This document shows, one piece after another, positions 29,975 through 43,400 of a stretch of 64,000 nucleotides of DNA; position 1 is the first letter of the stretch, and the number at the start of each line of letters is the position of its first letter. A program made the translations under genes and the position numbers. This DNA is from Corbicula japonica (Eukaryota; Mollusca; Bivalvia; Venerida; Cyrenidae): positions 2,776,501-2,840,500 of the forward strand of contig JAZAYU010000053.1 of assembly GCA_038501625.1 (NCBI GenBank), read 5' to 3'. The notes below the pieces were generated by a model. The model was not told the origin of the DNA and did no database searches. It was given only the letters and a program-made list of their open reading frames with translations.

Positions 29975-32640
29975 TCAGTTTGGGCGACAACCTGTTGGTG
30001 GAGTCAGCATCCAGTGTCTATGTAACGGAAGAATGGGCCCTAGTGACCACAGTAGTAGACAGTTTGGGCGACAACCAGTTGGCGGAGGTCAGTGTCCAGT
30101 GTTTATGTCAGGGAAGAATGGGCCCTAGTGATCACAGTAGTATACAGTTTATGCGACAACCAGTTGGCGGAGGTCAGTGTCCAGCGTTTATGTCAGGGTA
30201 GAATGGGCCCTAGTGACCACATTAGTAGACAGTTTGGGCGACAACCTGTTGGCGGAGGTCAGAGTCCAGTGTCTATGTCAGGGAAGAATGGGCCCTAGTG
30301 ACCACAGTAGTAGACAGTTTGGGCGACAACCAGTTGGCAGAGGTCAGTGTCCAGTGTTTATGTCAGGGTAGAATGGGCCCTAGTGACCACAGTATTACAC
30401 TGTTTGGGCGACAACCAGTTGGCGGAGGTCAGAGTCCAGTGTCTATGTAAGGGAAGAATGGGCCCTAGTGACCAAAGTATTACACTGTTTGGGCGACAAC
30501 CAGTTGGCGGAGGTCAGTGTCCAGTGTCTATTTAAGGGAAGAATGGGCCCTAGTGACCACAGTAGTAGACAGTTTGGGCGACAACCAGTTGGCGGAGGTC
30601 AGAGTCCAGTGTTTATGTCAGGGTAGAATGGGCCCTATTGACCACAGTATTACACTGTTTGGGCGACAACCAGTTGGCGGAGGTCAGAGTCCAGTGTCTA
30701 TGTAAGGGAAGAATGGGCCCTAGTGACCAAAGTATTACACTGTTTGGGCGACAACCAGTTGGCGGAGGTCAGTGTCCAGTGTCTATTTAAGGGAAGAATG
30801 GGCCCTAGTGACCACAGTAGTAGACAGTTTGGGCGACAACCAGTTGGCGGAGGTCAGAGTCCAGTGTCTATGTAAGAGAAGAATGGGCCCTAGTGACCAC
30901 AGTATTACACTGTTTGGGCGACAACCAGTTGGCGGAGGTCAGAGTCCAGTGTCTATGTAAGGGAAGAATGGGCCCTAGTGACCAAAGTATTACACTGTTT
31001 GGGCGACAACCAGTTGGCGGAGGTCAGTGTCCAGTGTCTATTTAAGGGAAGAATGGGCCCTAGTGACCACAGTAGTAGACAGTTTGGGCGACAACCAGTT
31101 GGCGGAGGTCAGAGTCCAGTGTCTATGCAAGAGAAGAATGGGCCCTAGTGACCACAGTATTACACTGTTTGGGCGACAACCGGTTTGCGGAGGTCAGAGT
31201 CCAGTTTCTATGTAAGGGAAGAATGGGCCCTTGTGACCACAGTAGTAGACAGTTTGGGCGACAACCAGTTGGCGGAGGTCAGTGTCCAGTGTCTATATCA
31301 GGGTAGAATGGGCCCTAGTGACCACAGTATTACACTGTTTGGACGACAACCAGTTGGCGGAGATCAGTGTCCAGTTTCTATGTAAGGGAAGAATGGGCCC
31401 TAGTGACCACAGTAGTAGACAGTTTGGGCGACAACCAGTTGGCGGAGGTCAGTGTCCAGTGTCTATGTCAGGGTAGAATGGGCCCTAGTGACCACAGTAG
31501 TAGACAGTTTGGGCGACAACCAGTTGGCGGAGGTCAGTGTCCAGTTTCTATGTAAGGGAAGAATGGGCCCTAGTGACCACAGTAGTAGACAGTTTGGGCG
31601 ACAACCAGTTGGCGGAGGTCAGTGTCCAGTGTTTATGTCAGGGTAGAATGGGCCCTAGTGACCACAGTATTACACTGTTTGGGCGACAACCAGTTGGCGG
31701 AGGTCAGAGTCCAGTTTCTATGTAAGGGAAGAATGGGCCCTAGTGACCAAAGTATTACACTGTTTGGGCGACAACCAGTTGGCGGAGGTCAGTGTCCAGT
31801 GTCTATTTAAGGGAAGAATGGGCCCTAGTGACCACAGTAGTAGACAGTTTGGGCGACAACCAGTTGGCGGAGGTCAGAGTCCAGTTTCTATGTAAGGGAA
31901 GAATGGGCCCTAGTGACCACAGTATTACACTGTTTGGGCGACAACCAGTTGGCGGAGGTCAGTGTCCAGTGTCTATGTAAGGGAAGAATGGGCCCTAGTG
32001 ACCAAAGTATTACACTGTTTGGGCGACAACCAGTTGGCGGAGGTCAGTGTCCAGTGTCTATTTAAGGGAAGAATGGGCCCTAGTGACCACAGTAGTAGAC
32101 AGTTTGGGCGACAACCAGTTGGCGGAGGTCAGTGTCCAGTGTCTATGTCAGGGTAGAATGGGCCCTAGTGACCACAGTATTACACTGTTTGGGCGACAAC
32201 CGGTTGGCGGAGGTCAGAGTCCAGTTTCTATGTAAGGGAAGAATGGGCCCTAGTGACCACAGTAGTAGACAGTTTGGGCGACAACCAGTTGGCGGAGGTC
32301 AGTGTCCAGTGTCTATGTCAGGGTAGAATGGGCCCTAGTGACCACAGTATTACACTGTTTGGACGACAACCAGTTGGCGGAGATCAGTGTCCAGTTTCTA
32401 TGTAAGGGAAGAATGGGCCCTAGTGACCACAGTAGTAGACAGTTTGGGCGACAACCAGTTGGCGGAGGTCAGTGTCCAGTGTCTTTGTCAGGGTAGAATG
32501 GGCCCTAGTGACCACAGTAATAGACAGTTTGGGCGACAACCAGTTGGAAGAGGTCAGTGTCTATGTCAGTGTAGAATGGGCCCTCGGGACCACAGTAGTA
32601 CACTGTTTGGGTGACAACCAGTTGGTGGAGGTCAGTGTCA
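29975..32640. repeat. Main 85-bp satellite-like array, about 31 copies, with 255-bp higher-order period
   Basis: Head-to-tail units of 85 bp with core GAATGGGCCCTAGTGACCAC. Two unit types alternate: AGTAGTAGACAGTTTGG and AGTATTACACTGTTTGG. A marker variant (CTATTTAAGGGAAG) recurs near 30530, 30785, 31040, 31805 and 32060, spaced by 255 bp or a multiple, showing a three-unit higher-order repeat. Because 85 is 3n+1, reading frames rotate and yield many overlapping frames of about 62 codons; these are by-products, not genes. Confidence 0.95.
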
Positions 32641-32680
32641 TATACATGTAACATATATTTACATTTACAGTTTCACACAT

Positions 32681-32740
32681 TACAATATGTAACATATATT
32701 TACAAGTAATTTCAAATATATTTTAGCTAAATATCATCCT
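32681..32740 (+). repeat. 60-bp direct repeat, right side of the main satellite array
   Basis: Second copy of 29915-29974. With its partner it brackets the array, as if the array expanded inside one locus or the unit carries its own flank. Confidence 0.9.
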
Positions 32741-32744
32741 AAGC

Positions 32745-33940
32745 TAAGTGTGTTCTAAAATTACAGTGATTTGATGAATTTTGTAATACACTAATTTCAA
32801 CTTTTCTAACTTTTACAAGAGGCAAATTCTGCCTAAATTCCAGATTAATTATCCAGAGATATTTCTCCTCTTTAAAGTCCAAAAGTGAAGATTCACAGAA
32901 AATATTAGTCCAAATGTTTAAGATCCGAAGTGTATGAAGTTAAAAAAATAAATCTTATCAAAACAATGGAATCAGGCTCTTTTATAGAAGAGGAATAAAT
33001 GCCTTCTGATTGGCTAATAGTTTTACATAAGTCATGCCCCTTCTCTATGATTCCATTTTCATCAAATACAAATTAACAATAACTTGTAATCCAAGATAGA
33101 TATCACTAAAACAATCTACATAAAGTTCTGCATCATAATATGTAACTTTCAATACTGAAAACTTCCATTAAATCACTTAAAACTGAGATCATAGATTTAC
33201 CTTAAATTTTACCAAAAATCCAAGATGGCTGACTTTTAAGCAGGTCAGATCAGAGCCTTTTTTGACAATTACCAATAAATAAAAGGCTTAAAAAATAAGA
33301 CAACAAAACAAAAACAAAGCTTATATCATAAAAAATACAGCCATATAAGGATCTAGCATTAATTAAATCTCTAAAATAAGGTCAAATTTCAATATTCTAG
33401 GTTTGCTGGGACCTGTTGCATAAAAGGATGATGGAGCAAATGTAAACAAACAAGGAAAGCTCAAATTCTCATCTTACTTTAACATGTCATGTTGTAAAAC
33501 TTTCCACAAATGGGTATATTTATGTACTCTACAAGATTCAAACAACATTACAGACAAATATGCAAAAATAATGATTTAAGAGTTTCAATATTGGTAATCT
33601 TTAGTAATCGATCTGCATCCTCTTAACACTGTGTTTTCTGATATTACATCAAAACTATTTCATCTCAGTCAATGAACTTTCAGAAAAGCAAGATAACATA
33701 ATTCACACTAGCCTATGGTACTAATAATACCTAAAACAGTATAAAACATTAATATTTACAACATAAGCAATTGTTCAAGTTCGGGACACATACCTTGAAA
33801 AACCTATTTTCAAGATTAAGTAACAGAACAAAATATCATAATGAAACTTTCCAAAAAAGAAAACTAACATGACAAAGCACTTTATAGTAGTGCTCAAAAT
33901 AACGAAATCAATCAAAGATCCGAGTTTGAGCCATTGACTA
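32745..33940. other. 3' flank of the transposase-derived gene, no other feature
   Basis: AT-rich; presumably holds the 3' UTR of the minus-strand gene ending at 33945. No clear polyadenylation signal was pinned down. Confidence 0.4.
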
Positions 33941-33944
33941 TTTA

Positions 33945-34418
33945 TCAAAAGGAAAGACTTTCTTTCATCTGTTGCAACCATTCCCTGTATTTGTACACTG
34001 CATGAACTGGATCCAATCGTACCACTTTCTCACTAACATGCATAACTTTAATATTTTTACCATACTTATTTAAAAAGAAACGTAATGCAACACTGATGGT
34101 CAATAATTCATTAACATTTAAACTATTTCTAAATGAAATAAAATCATCAAAAATCTCATCAGTTAGTAAGATGAAAGGACCCCAGCCAGTTTGTTTTATC
34201 TCAATAATCTGTCCTTTTTGCTTTTGAATATCCACAAAGAACTGTACTGCTGGGTTATTTAAAGATACTGGTGTAAGGCCACTGTGTTGTTCTTGGAGGT
34301 CCCCTAATAAACTGTCATCATACTGGTCTGCCTCCTCTATTCTGATGCTTTCCAACAGTTCTTCTTCAACTTCTGATAAGGTGGGACAGTCCTTTTCAAA
34401 CTGTTCATTATTTTTCAC
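33945..34418 (-). CDS. Exon 17: C-terminal domain of unknown family
   Basis: 157 codons plus stop, spliced directly onto the PHD finger (PGCQ+VKNNEQ). An acidic stretch (VEEELLESIRIEEADQYDD) is followed by a compact alpha/beta-looking region with GWGPFILLTDEIFDDF. No family recognised. Length and composition are those of a real folded domain. Confidence 0.75.
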   Translation of the reverse strand: MKNNEQFEKDCPTLSEVEEELLESIRIEEADQYDDSLLGDLQEQHSGLTPVSLNNPAVQFFVDIQKQKGQIIEIKQTGWGPFILLTDEIFDDFISFRNSLNVNELLTISVALRFFLNKYGKNIKVMHVSEKVVRLDPVHAVYKYREWLQQMKESLSF

Positions 34419-37400
34419 CTGCAAACAATTAAATGTACATTCAGAAAAGCTGTGCCTGTATGTACCTTAAAATGAGAAAACTGGTTTACAGACACCGTTT
34501 ATGTAGCAATAGAAAATTATTCACACCATTGTTTTCTGCTGTAAAAATAAAATTAGATCACCTTATTGCTAAAAGAAATGCAAAGATGCAACATCTTTTG
34601 CATTACACAGGTCTTAATTTATGTCGCGTTAATGACTGACCAATTTAATTTACAACTTTACAACTCTTTCAGTCAAATCTTAAGTATAACCAAAAAAAAC
34701 AACAATCTAAACTGACGGAATTATATTGAGGTAAATGTTCAGAAGGTCACCAAAATTTAAGTAAACGAAAGTAAATACAAACGTACTTGGCATCCTGGAC
34801 ATATGTATTCATCCGGTTCCTCCTCAACCTTCAGCCCCATACATTCCGGATGATACCATTCATCACAGCCCTCACAGTTCCAGTACTTTCTGAAAGAGTT
34901 TACTTTGTTTTTAGCCTATGCTGTATTTGCAAATAGTATGTAAAACATAAATTTCTTCTACATTTAACTTCCATTAACTACAGAAAACTAGATGGGTGTC
35001 CAGTTGAACACTTGTGTCGCCCTATGATGCTATGCCTGAATAAAAATGCAAGTACAAAATGGGGCATAATTCCATAAAATGTGACCTTGACCTAAAGAAT
35101 TTGGCATCATCATCAGCATGTCATAAGCAATATAATTGGAAGGTTTCATGAAGAAATGTTGAGAAAGGGCAAAGTTATAGTCAACGTTAAGTTTTCGTGT
35201 CAAAATTCAAGTACAAAAAGGGGCATAACTCCATAAAATGTGACCTTGACCTTAAGAATTGGCATCATCACAAGCATGTTGTCATAAGCAATATAATTGG
35301 AAGGTTTCATGAAGAAATATTTAGAAATGGCAAAGTTATAGCAAACGGTAAGTTTTCATGTCAAAATCCAAGTACAAAAAAGGGGCATAACTCCATCAAA
35401 TGTAACCTTGACCTAAAGAATTTGGCATCATCACTAGCGTTTAGTCATAAGCAATTTAATTGAAAACTTTCATGAAGAAATATTAAGAAATGGCAAAGTT
35501 ACAGCCAATGTCAAGTTTTTGTGATGGACAGACCTACGGACAAAGCAGTCCCTATGCATCACCATTTCTCCGAAAGAGTGACACAAAAATACTTGTAAAA
35601 GTAACACGAGGACAATAACAACAGTGGCACAGGTAGGGGCAGCCATCATCTTGAACTAGCTCAGTTTATACAACTTCATTCACTGTACTGCACAACAAGA
35701 TGTTATTTATGTACATGTCAAAAGCTTTTGGTGACAGAATTAACAAAAAGCTTAAAGTAACTGCTCTTTTCGCAGCTCTTTTTTCATCTGTCAGTTGTTG
35801 AAATATGTGAGAAAAATATTACCTTTAGTAACTTTACCATTTTAGTTTTCAATTCAATAGAAATGTACCTTCCATCATCCTTTTGTTGACACACACATGA
35901 TTTTGTTTTCCGTGATGTCTTCTTTGGCACGTTGTAAACAAAAATCGAGGATTTTCTCTGAAATGTATAAACTTCACTTTAAGTTATACTGTATCAGACA
36001 ACATGAATTAAAAACAACAGTCAACAACTGAATTTAGCAGAGTAATTTACCATGACAGGCGACTGCGACTGTGACTATGACACACCCTAGGATTATCGGT
36101 AATACTTGGTTTATATCAAAATTGGTAAATGAATACTAGTTATAGCATAGACACAGACAGATGGACAGTGTGATTTTAATATGTGACATTAAAAAACGAA
36201 ACACAAGGTTTTCAACAAAAGCACGTTTTCAACTTCAAACATGTGTACATGTATATATCATGTTTTAGTATGGCGATTTTATTTGGCTGCTGTATCTAAT
36301 ACTTCAAAGTAAATAAGTAAACTGTTGTCTGTTTTGCTATTTTAGTAGAAATTGCCTTTTATCGAGTTACCCCACGAACAAATACAGCTAAACTACATAC
36401 TTCCCGAAAGTCGCCGGACCTGTCAGGTAATATTTGGGCCAGTCCTACGTGATTTTTTATGTTATCGGACCGAGTGTCCGACAAAAATTAAAACTGCTAA
36501 ATCCTTTTTAAAAAATAAGATGTTAAAACTAACAATTTTAGGTACCCTGCAATCAAAATGGCGTCTTATTTAATGCGTTACATGTTTTGGTCCGACAGAA
36601 TTGGTTTCGGTCCAACAGATTTTCACATCTTGTCTGACCGAATGTCCGACACTTTTTTAAAACTTTCGGGAAGTCTGAAACTATAAAATATTGAACCAAA
36701 CTATGCACATACCTCGTCCTTCCTTTTTCTTTTCCTACATGTCTCTTCATGCTGTCCCCTTTCCTTATAAATACAAGAAACTCATTAGTGAACTTCACTG
36801 CTGTAGTTAATAGTACAATGTAGTAACAAGAGTGCCTTGATGACCTTATATTGCACACTTGACTGCATGACCTAGTTTCTAACCCAAAATGTAACATCAC
36901 GCTCCACATCTACAACAGTGAACGTTACTGATCAAGTGGATGGTGCAAACAAAATCAAGAGATAAAGTGATCACAATAGTTAACAAATACCACTTCGAAC
37001 TTGTGTAGGATAACTACTTGATGGGTGTTTACTTGAACACTTGTGTCGCCCTCTGGTGCTATGTAGGAATAAAAATGCAAGTATAAAATGGGGCATAACT
37101 CCATAAAATGTGACCTTGACCTAAAGAATTTGGCATTATCATCAGCATGTTGTCATAAGCAATATAAATTTAAAGTTTTATTAAGAAATATTGAGAAATG
37201 GCGAAGGTATAGCCAACGTTAAGTTTTCGTGTTAAAATTAAAGTACAAAAAGGGGCATAACTCCATCGAATGTGATCTTGACCTAAAGAACTTGGCAAGA
37301 TCACGAGCATTTTGTCATAAGCAATATAATTGGAAGGTTTCATGAAGAAATGTTCTGAAATGGCAAAGTTATAGCCAACGTTAAGTGTTCGTGTCAAAAT

Positions 37401-40400
37401 CCAAGTACAAAAAGGGATATAACACCATCAAATGTGACCTTGACTGAAAGAATATGGCATCATCATGAGCATGTTGTCATAAGCAATATATTTGGAAGGT
37501 TTCATGAAGAAATATTGAGAATGGCAAAGTTATAGCCAACGTTAAGTTTTCGTGTCAAAATCCAAGTGCAAAAAGGGGGCATAACTCCATCAAATGTGAT
37601 CTAAAGAATCATCACGAGCGTGTTGTCACAAGCAATGTAAATTTAAAGTTTCATGAAGAAATTTAGCAAACAATAAGTTTTTGTGAAGGACAAACCGACA
37701 GACGGACAAAGTGGTCCCTATGTATCGCCATTTCTTTGAAAGGGCGACACAAAAACACAAGGACCATGATGGCCAACAAACCTGTAATAGCTGTAGAAGG
37801 ATCATCAAGCGATACGATTTTCGGTTTTGCAGGAGCTGGTCCCTTTATGGGATGACCTAGTCCTTTTGCAGAAAGAGCTGCATTTCTAACTGTAAAACAA
37901 GAATAAGAGAAAACATGTCATGATGAATTACTGCGAAGCACGCCAATACATGTCAGAATTACAGATATGAGATGGGACAAAATTTTATGGACTCGCAACA
38001 CACCAAACGGCGACTTTGGTAACATAGCAAACTCAACCGAACAGCTGACATACAAAAAATAGATAATTATGCATGTATATAACTGTTAAATAAGATAATT
38101 TCCAATAAAACAAACCTGTATCAGCTGTTGAAGATTCATCAAATGTTGAATCAAGTGGAACAATTCTTGGTCTTGCAGATGCTTGTTCCTTAGCTGTTAT
38201 TACTGTATAAAAAGAGTAATGCACGACTTTTAGGAAAACTGAAATGTATCTATGGGTCATACAGGCCCATTATTAATTTCCATTAAATCTATGTTGTATG
38301 AAAACAGTACATAAACACAACAGCTCTGTATTTACTGATATAACTGACCTTTCTTTCAGTTAATTGTCAGTAACAAATTAATGCTCAAGTCGCAAAATGA
38401 TGCACAAAAATGTCTTCTTACCAGACTTTACATTCTTCCTTTGAGCCTTTCTGTACCTCCGCCTTTTTCTCAAAATGCCATGCTTATGAAGTTTTCGGCC
38501 AGGTCTGGGAGGTCTTCTCAGCAATCCAGCTTCTTTTGGCACCAAACGCCTTATCCTTACATGGAGAGCCATAAGGTCCGAGTAAATAGGCTCATAGTCT
38601 GAAGTGTTCTGGACTAGGTGCAGCATACTGTGTATAGAGGATGCTAACATTTTACACCTTGATCCCAAAGCGACAGTCCCTTGCCTTTGTGCTCTTTGAG
38701 TGGTATGTGTTTTAGTGGCAACTGGTGTACTGGTATCAAACATATTAGGTCGTGAGGAGTCAAGTCCACTTGTAGATGATGGGGTAAAATCACTTAGAAC
38801 ACCTCTGTCCACATTTAAATGTGGAGAATTAGTGAACTCATCACTCAGGCTTTCCCAACCACAACCTTGAACTTTCAACAAAATAGAGAGCATGTGTTTA
38901 CATGGTAAATGCGACCTTTTCCAATCTGGACATGAACACTTCGGCAGAGGTTCACTGAAGTCTAGCACATAGTCTGTTGATGTATCTGCACTTCTGACTT
39001 TAAACTTCTGTCCAGCAAGTACCGTGATGTCTGAAATTGGAATCAGCATGGCTGATGACAGCCTTTTGGTACAATGGTCACGGAAAGGTTGTGGTCTGTT
39101 GTGTAAAAATTGTGGTACAATATCAGAGTACATACGACTGGTGTCCAGGCATTTAGCATTGCTCTCCCTATACCTGCAGATAAATATAATATTACTATGA
39201 CATGGTAGTTTAAATTTACTTTACAATGGTAACAGAATGACAATCACTAAGGAATTGGCTGCACACCAGTGTGATTTATCATTTGTCAACTTGAAACATT
39301 CATACATCTTGCATGTTTTATACATATTGGCATGTCACCATTTATGTGCTGTAGATAAGAATTGCAGGTCTGATGATTTTTTTTATGGAAACCCATGTCT
39401 ATTCTAGTGGCAAGTTTATGTGGCTATTTTAAGAAATGCCCACAAGTTTTGGTACATAAGACATACTTAATGCTATGATGTAATTTCTGCAAAAAAAGCT
39501 AAAAAGAATAGAACTATAACCTTTGGAAGCTATCAGGTACAAATTGGTTAATTATTGTTGAAATCAGACTTGTCACTGTTCCTTCTGTATACTGTTTCAG
39601 GTAGTTCTGTTTCAACTGATAATGCTGCCTCTCAAGCCCATTGGTTGTTGTGACCCTAACATTTTTTAGGGACTGTCTATGATAGCTGACCCATCTCTGT
39701 AATAAGCAGTAAACTAATAAATAAATATTGTAAGCAATATGTAGGTTTCCCACTTGTTTAAAGGTATGTTTCAATTTCTAAACAGATCACCTATAATAGA
39801 GCAGTTTATTCAAATTCCAGTGGGAAGTGTGATTTTTTTTGGTTTCTATAGTATTGTCATTATGCCAAGTTCAACAGTAATTTAGTTATTTCGGATAGGC
39901 AGTTTACCTAACAATCTTTCCAGGGAAAGACCAGCAATATACCCCTAACCTTTATAAGAATCTGCCAACTTTGTCACATAAAGGCACATGCTTGTAGGCG
40001 AGTTCAAACCCACTACCCTCAATCAGAGGTTACAGTGATTTCAAGGATTCTTCTCTTAACCACTTAACCATGGATGAAGTCTGGAAAATATAATCTTTAC
40101 AGAGTAATTAAAGGCCCAATAAACTTGTCAAAACGTCTTTTTTTTTTCATTGTGAAAACATAGTTTACATCAAATGGACAGAAATCTTCACTGATCAAGT
40201 GCTCTTGATTCACCAACAGGACATCAGTTTTTATTTTGCCTGTCTCACTAAATGATCTCTGAATAACTAACAACTTACTTTTGAAGCAGACAACCACTGA
40301 TTTTCGAACCAAACACGCAGATGTTCATTCTCCTGCCAATATTCAGAATCTTTTAAAGATGTTACAGCATCTTGGAAACTTTCCTCACTGTCTGCATGTG

Positions 40401-43400
40401 CAATATCACGCATCCTTAAAAAGATAGCATATTTGCTAAAACTTTGACACATCATATAAACATATTACACATTCATGATACATGTCAGGGGTTTTTCTGG
40501 CCATTCTGGGAGGAAAGGCAACTATTTGGGAATTTTCAACCATTTTCATTATTAATGTATATTTCTGTGATTTCTACTGCTAATATTTATAAAAGTAAAC
40601 CGAGTCTTATTTGAAATTAATAAAATCTTCAATACAACAGCTGCACCACTATACCACCGTAATTTGCAACAAAATAGGTTTAAACAATTTTTTTTGCTTG
40701 CACTGGGAATTTTTGAACATCTATTGGAAAAAAATATGAATGTAGCGAGTGTTGTGTTACTTTACAGGCAGCATAGTACACACTAAATGCATGATGTATA
40801 AAGCTCGATCTCAACTAATTTACTAATTTATTATAACTCTCAGTTAGTTGGGGAATGATATTCTACCAGTAAGGTTTGTGAAAGACTGTTTTGCATTCTA
40901 TATGGTAGTTCTTATAACCTGAGAACATTGAGAACTTAAGCATTTCTCTTGTCCCTATGTGATTTTGACTTACCGAAGATTTACTGTATAATAAATAAAC
41001 CATTTGGATTGCAATTTTCAGGTGTATGCATAAATGTTTGTGCAGCAAAACCTTATAAATCCAGTTCTTACTTTTGAAGCAGCTCTTCCTTATATCTCTT
41101 AACACCTTTTGATTTTAACCAACGCTCCCAAGACTGTTCCCGATGAAAATCACACAAGTAGGTAAAACAATCTAGAGAGAAAAAATAAATTGGATGAATG
41201 ACTAATGAAATCAATAGATAAAAAAAACAACAATAAGATACACAAGAGGACCTGTATTTTGCTCCAAAAGCTTCAAATACAATAACAAAAGATGCATCGT
41301 CCAGCCATGGTACCTACATGTAAAACTGTATATCTAGTTTCAAAAGAAATCCGGAACTCATGCAACATGAGTTTTCCTCTAATTTAAATAGTGTACAAAT
41401 AAAACTGACCATAATCGTTGGTCAATACTATTCATACGAGCGAAGCACACATTTGTTGTTCATGCATGAATATTTTCCTAATAAAAACACATGTAATGGT
41501 TCCCCAAGATTAGTGGAGAAATCCTAGCCAAGTTTCCAGAGTAGATCTATAAATTGATACAACTTCATAAAGAGAAGTACCGGTAGTTAAGTAGGCTTAT
41601 TTCAAGGTCACCTAAGGTCAACGTTGGTATCTGAGTGCTAAACTATCAATTAAGACAAAATGTAAAGTTAAGCAAATGCCCAAGTTGAAATCTATAATCT
41701 AAACTGAATTCATTGACAACTTTCATTGATGTAGCTTCAGAAACATTAATGTCAATAGGTCAATGTTAAGGTCAGTCAAGTTTCAGAAGAAATTTGAATG
41801 CAAAGGTACACATCCCTTCAGTTAAAAGTTTAATACTTTAAAAAGTAGGTCAATTTCAGTGTCACCGAAATTAATAAAGACAAAAATAGTGAAACTACTT
41901 TCTAGAGAAACCAAATGTGGATAAAAAACAACAAACTAACCGATCATAAATGCGCACAGTCATTTAAAAGTTAATATATTTTGTAGAATAAAGTAATTGG
42001 CAACAACTAGTCCTGTACCTGAAGTTTTTAATAGATTCACCTTTCTGGGTTATCATGGTTAATAAGAATATTCCCATAATGACAGATATACAGGATATGG
42101 TTTTTTCATGGTAAAGCACAAACCCTCCTAATGCTAGAGCCAAATATAACAGGATAATCTATATATGATAATTACTTTGTCAATGAATATTATAAACCCT
42201 ACAGGTGAATCTTTTATGTTATTAGTAACTTAATACCCATGGCCAAATATACAATTTATAAATATTCCACCACAACACTCATGTATAAGAACACAGTATC
42301 TGATTAAACAACACATATGGGCCATGATTGTCCTACATTGCTAACATCAGTACAGGGCTTTTTCAGACTGTCTCACAGGGCCAATATTGGGCCCCATTCC
42401 CAATGTCAAATAGTGACAATTTTTCTCAATTTCAAGAAAAAAATTCCTATTTCATTAGAAATACCTTTTGTCTATAAATTATAGACAAAACATAAACAAG
42501 AAACCATGTAATAAAGAGATTTTTCAGATTATGCAAATCAGTATTTACTTTCTACGAAACTACATTCTGTGAATTTATGTATGTAACTTGTGTAAAAGCT
42601 GTTGTATACTGCATAAAAAATTCTCAATTTGGGCAGGGGCCCTTTTTCCAAAAACCCCTGAAAAAGCACTGCAGTACATAGCTATTTTGGCTGCAAATAA
42701 TAGAACAGAGAAAATAAAAGCTCACTTCAAAGCAAGAGTGTGGTATGCCAGTAAGGGAATAAGACCAAACATGATTCAAAAGAGTTTTACTGTAAACCAG
42801 ACTTCCTGAAAAACCTCAGACCAACAGACATGACAGACACATGTAAATGAATACCTTCGTTTTTCAAGGCTGAATTCTGTCCAAATGATTTATAACTATA
42901 AATGAGGGAGCAGTATAAAATGTAAATTTCAATGATCTCATCGTTTTTGTCTGTTATTTTGGTATGACAGATTCTATTTCAGCTTGACAGATTTTTGGAC
43001 CTAGCCTACCAAATGTCTGACACTTTTTAACTTTCAGGAGGTCTGTTAAAATACTAGCAGGGTGCCAACATTGCATGTGTAAGGACAAACACCAAATGGA
43101 TATAATGTTCTTTGTTTTCAAGACAGATGCAGCTGAAGATGGCAGAATACCATACTTAAAATGGTGACACTATTTAATATTTTGAAGACATTCAGTTTAT
43201 GAACTAACTTGATTTGCAATCTGGTAAACACTGTGATCATCTTCAGTTACAGCTGTACAAGGTAAAGATTATATAGTAAGAAAACTGTGAAAACTAGACT
43301 GGCTACTGTTAGCAATATCATAGTGAAGCCTACACACTAATTTACCTTATTCCCAGTCATACTGAAAAATGCAAACATGATATGAAAACATAGATCTACA

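Noticed and set aside
29980..32614. More than 20 overlapping ~62-codon frames starting with MSSVYVR-like sequence
   Set aside because: By-products of the 85-bp satellite; starts recur every 85 bp and composition follows the repeat, not a protein.
35197..35463. 88-codon frame with repeated KKGHNSIKC
   Set aside because: Encoded by the tandem units of repeat family 'G'.
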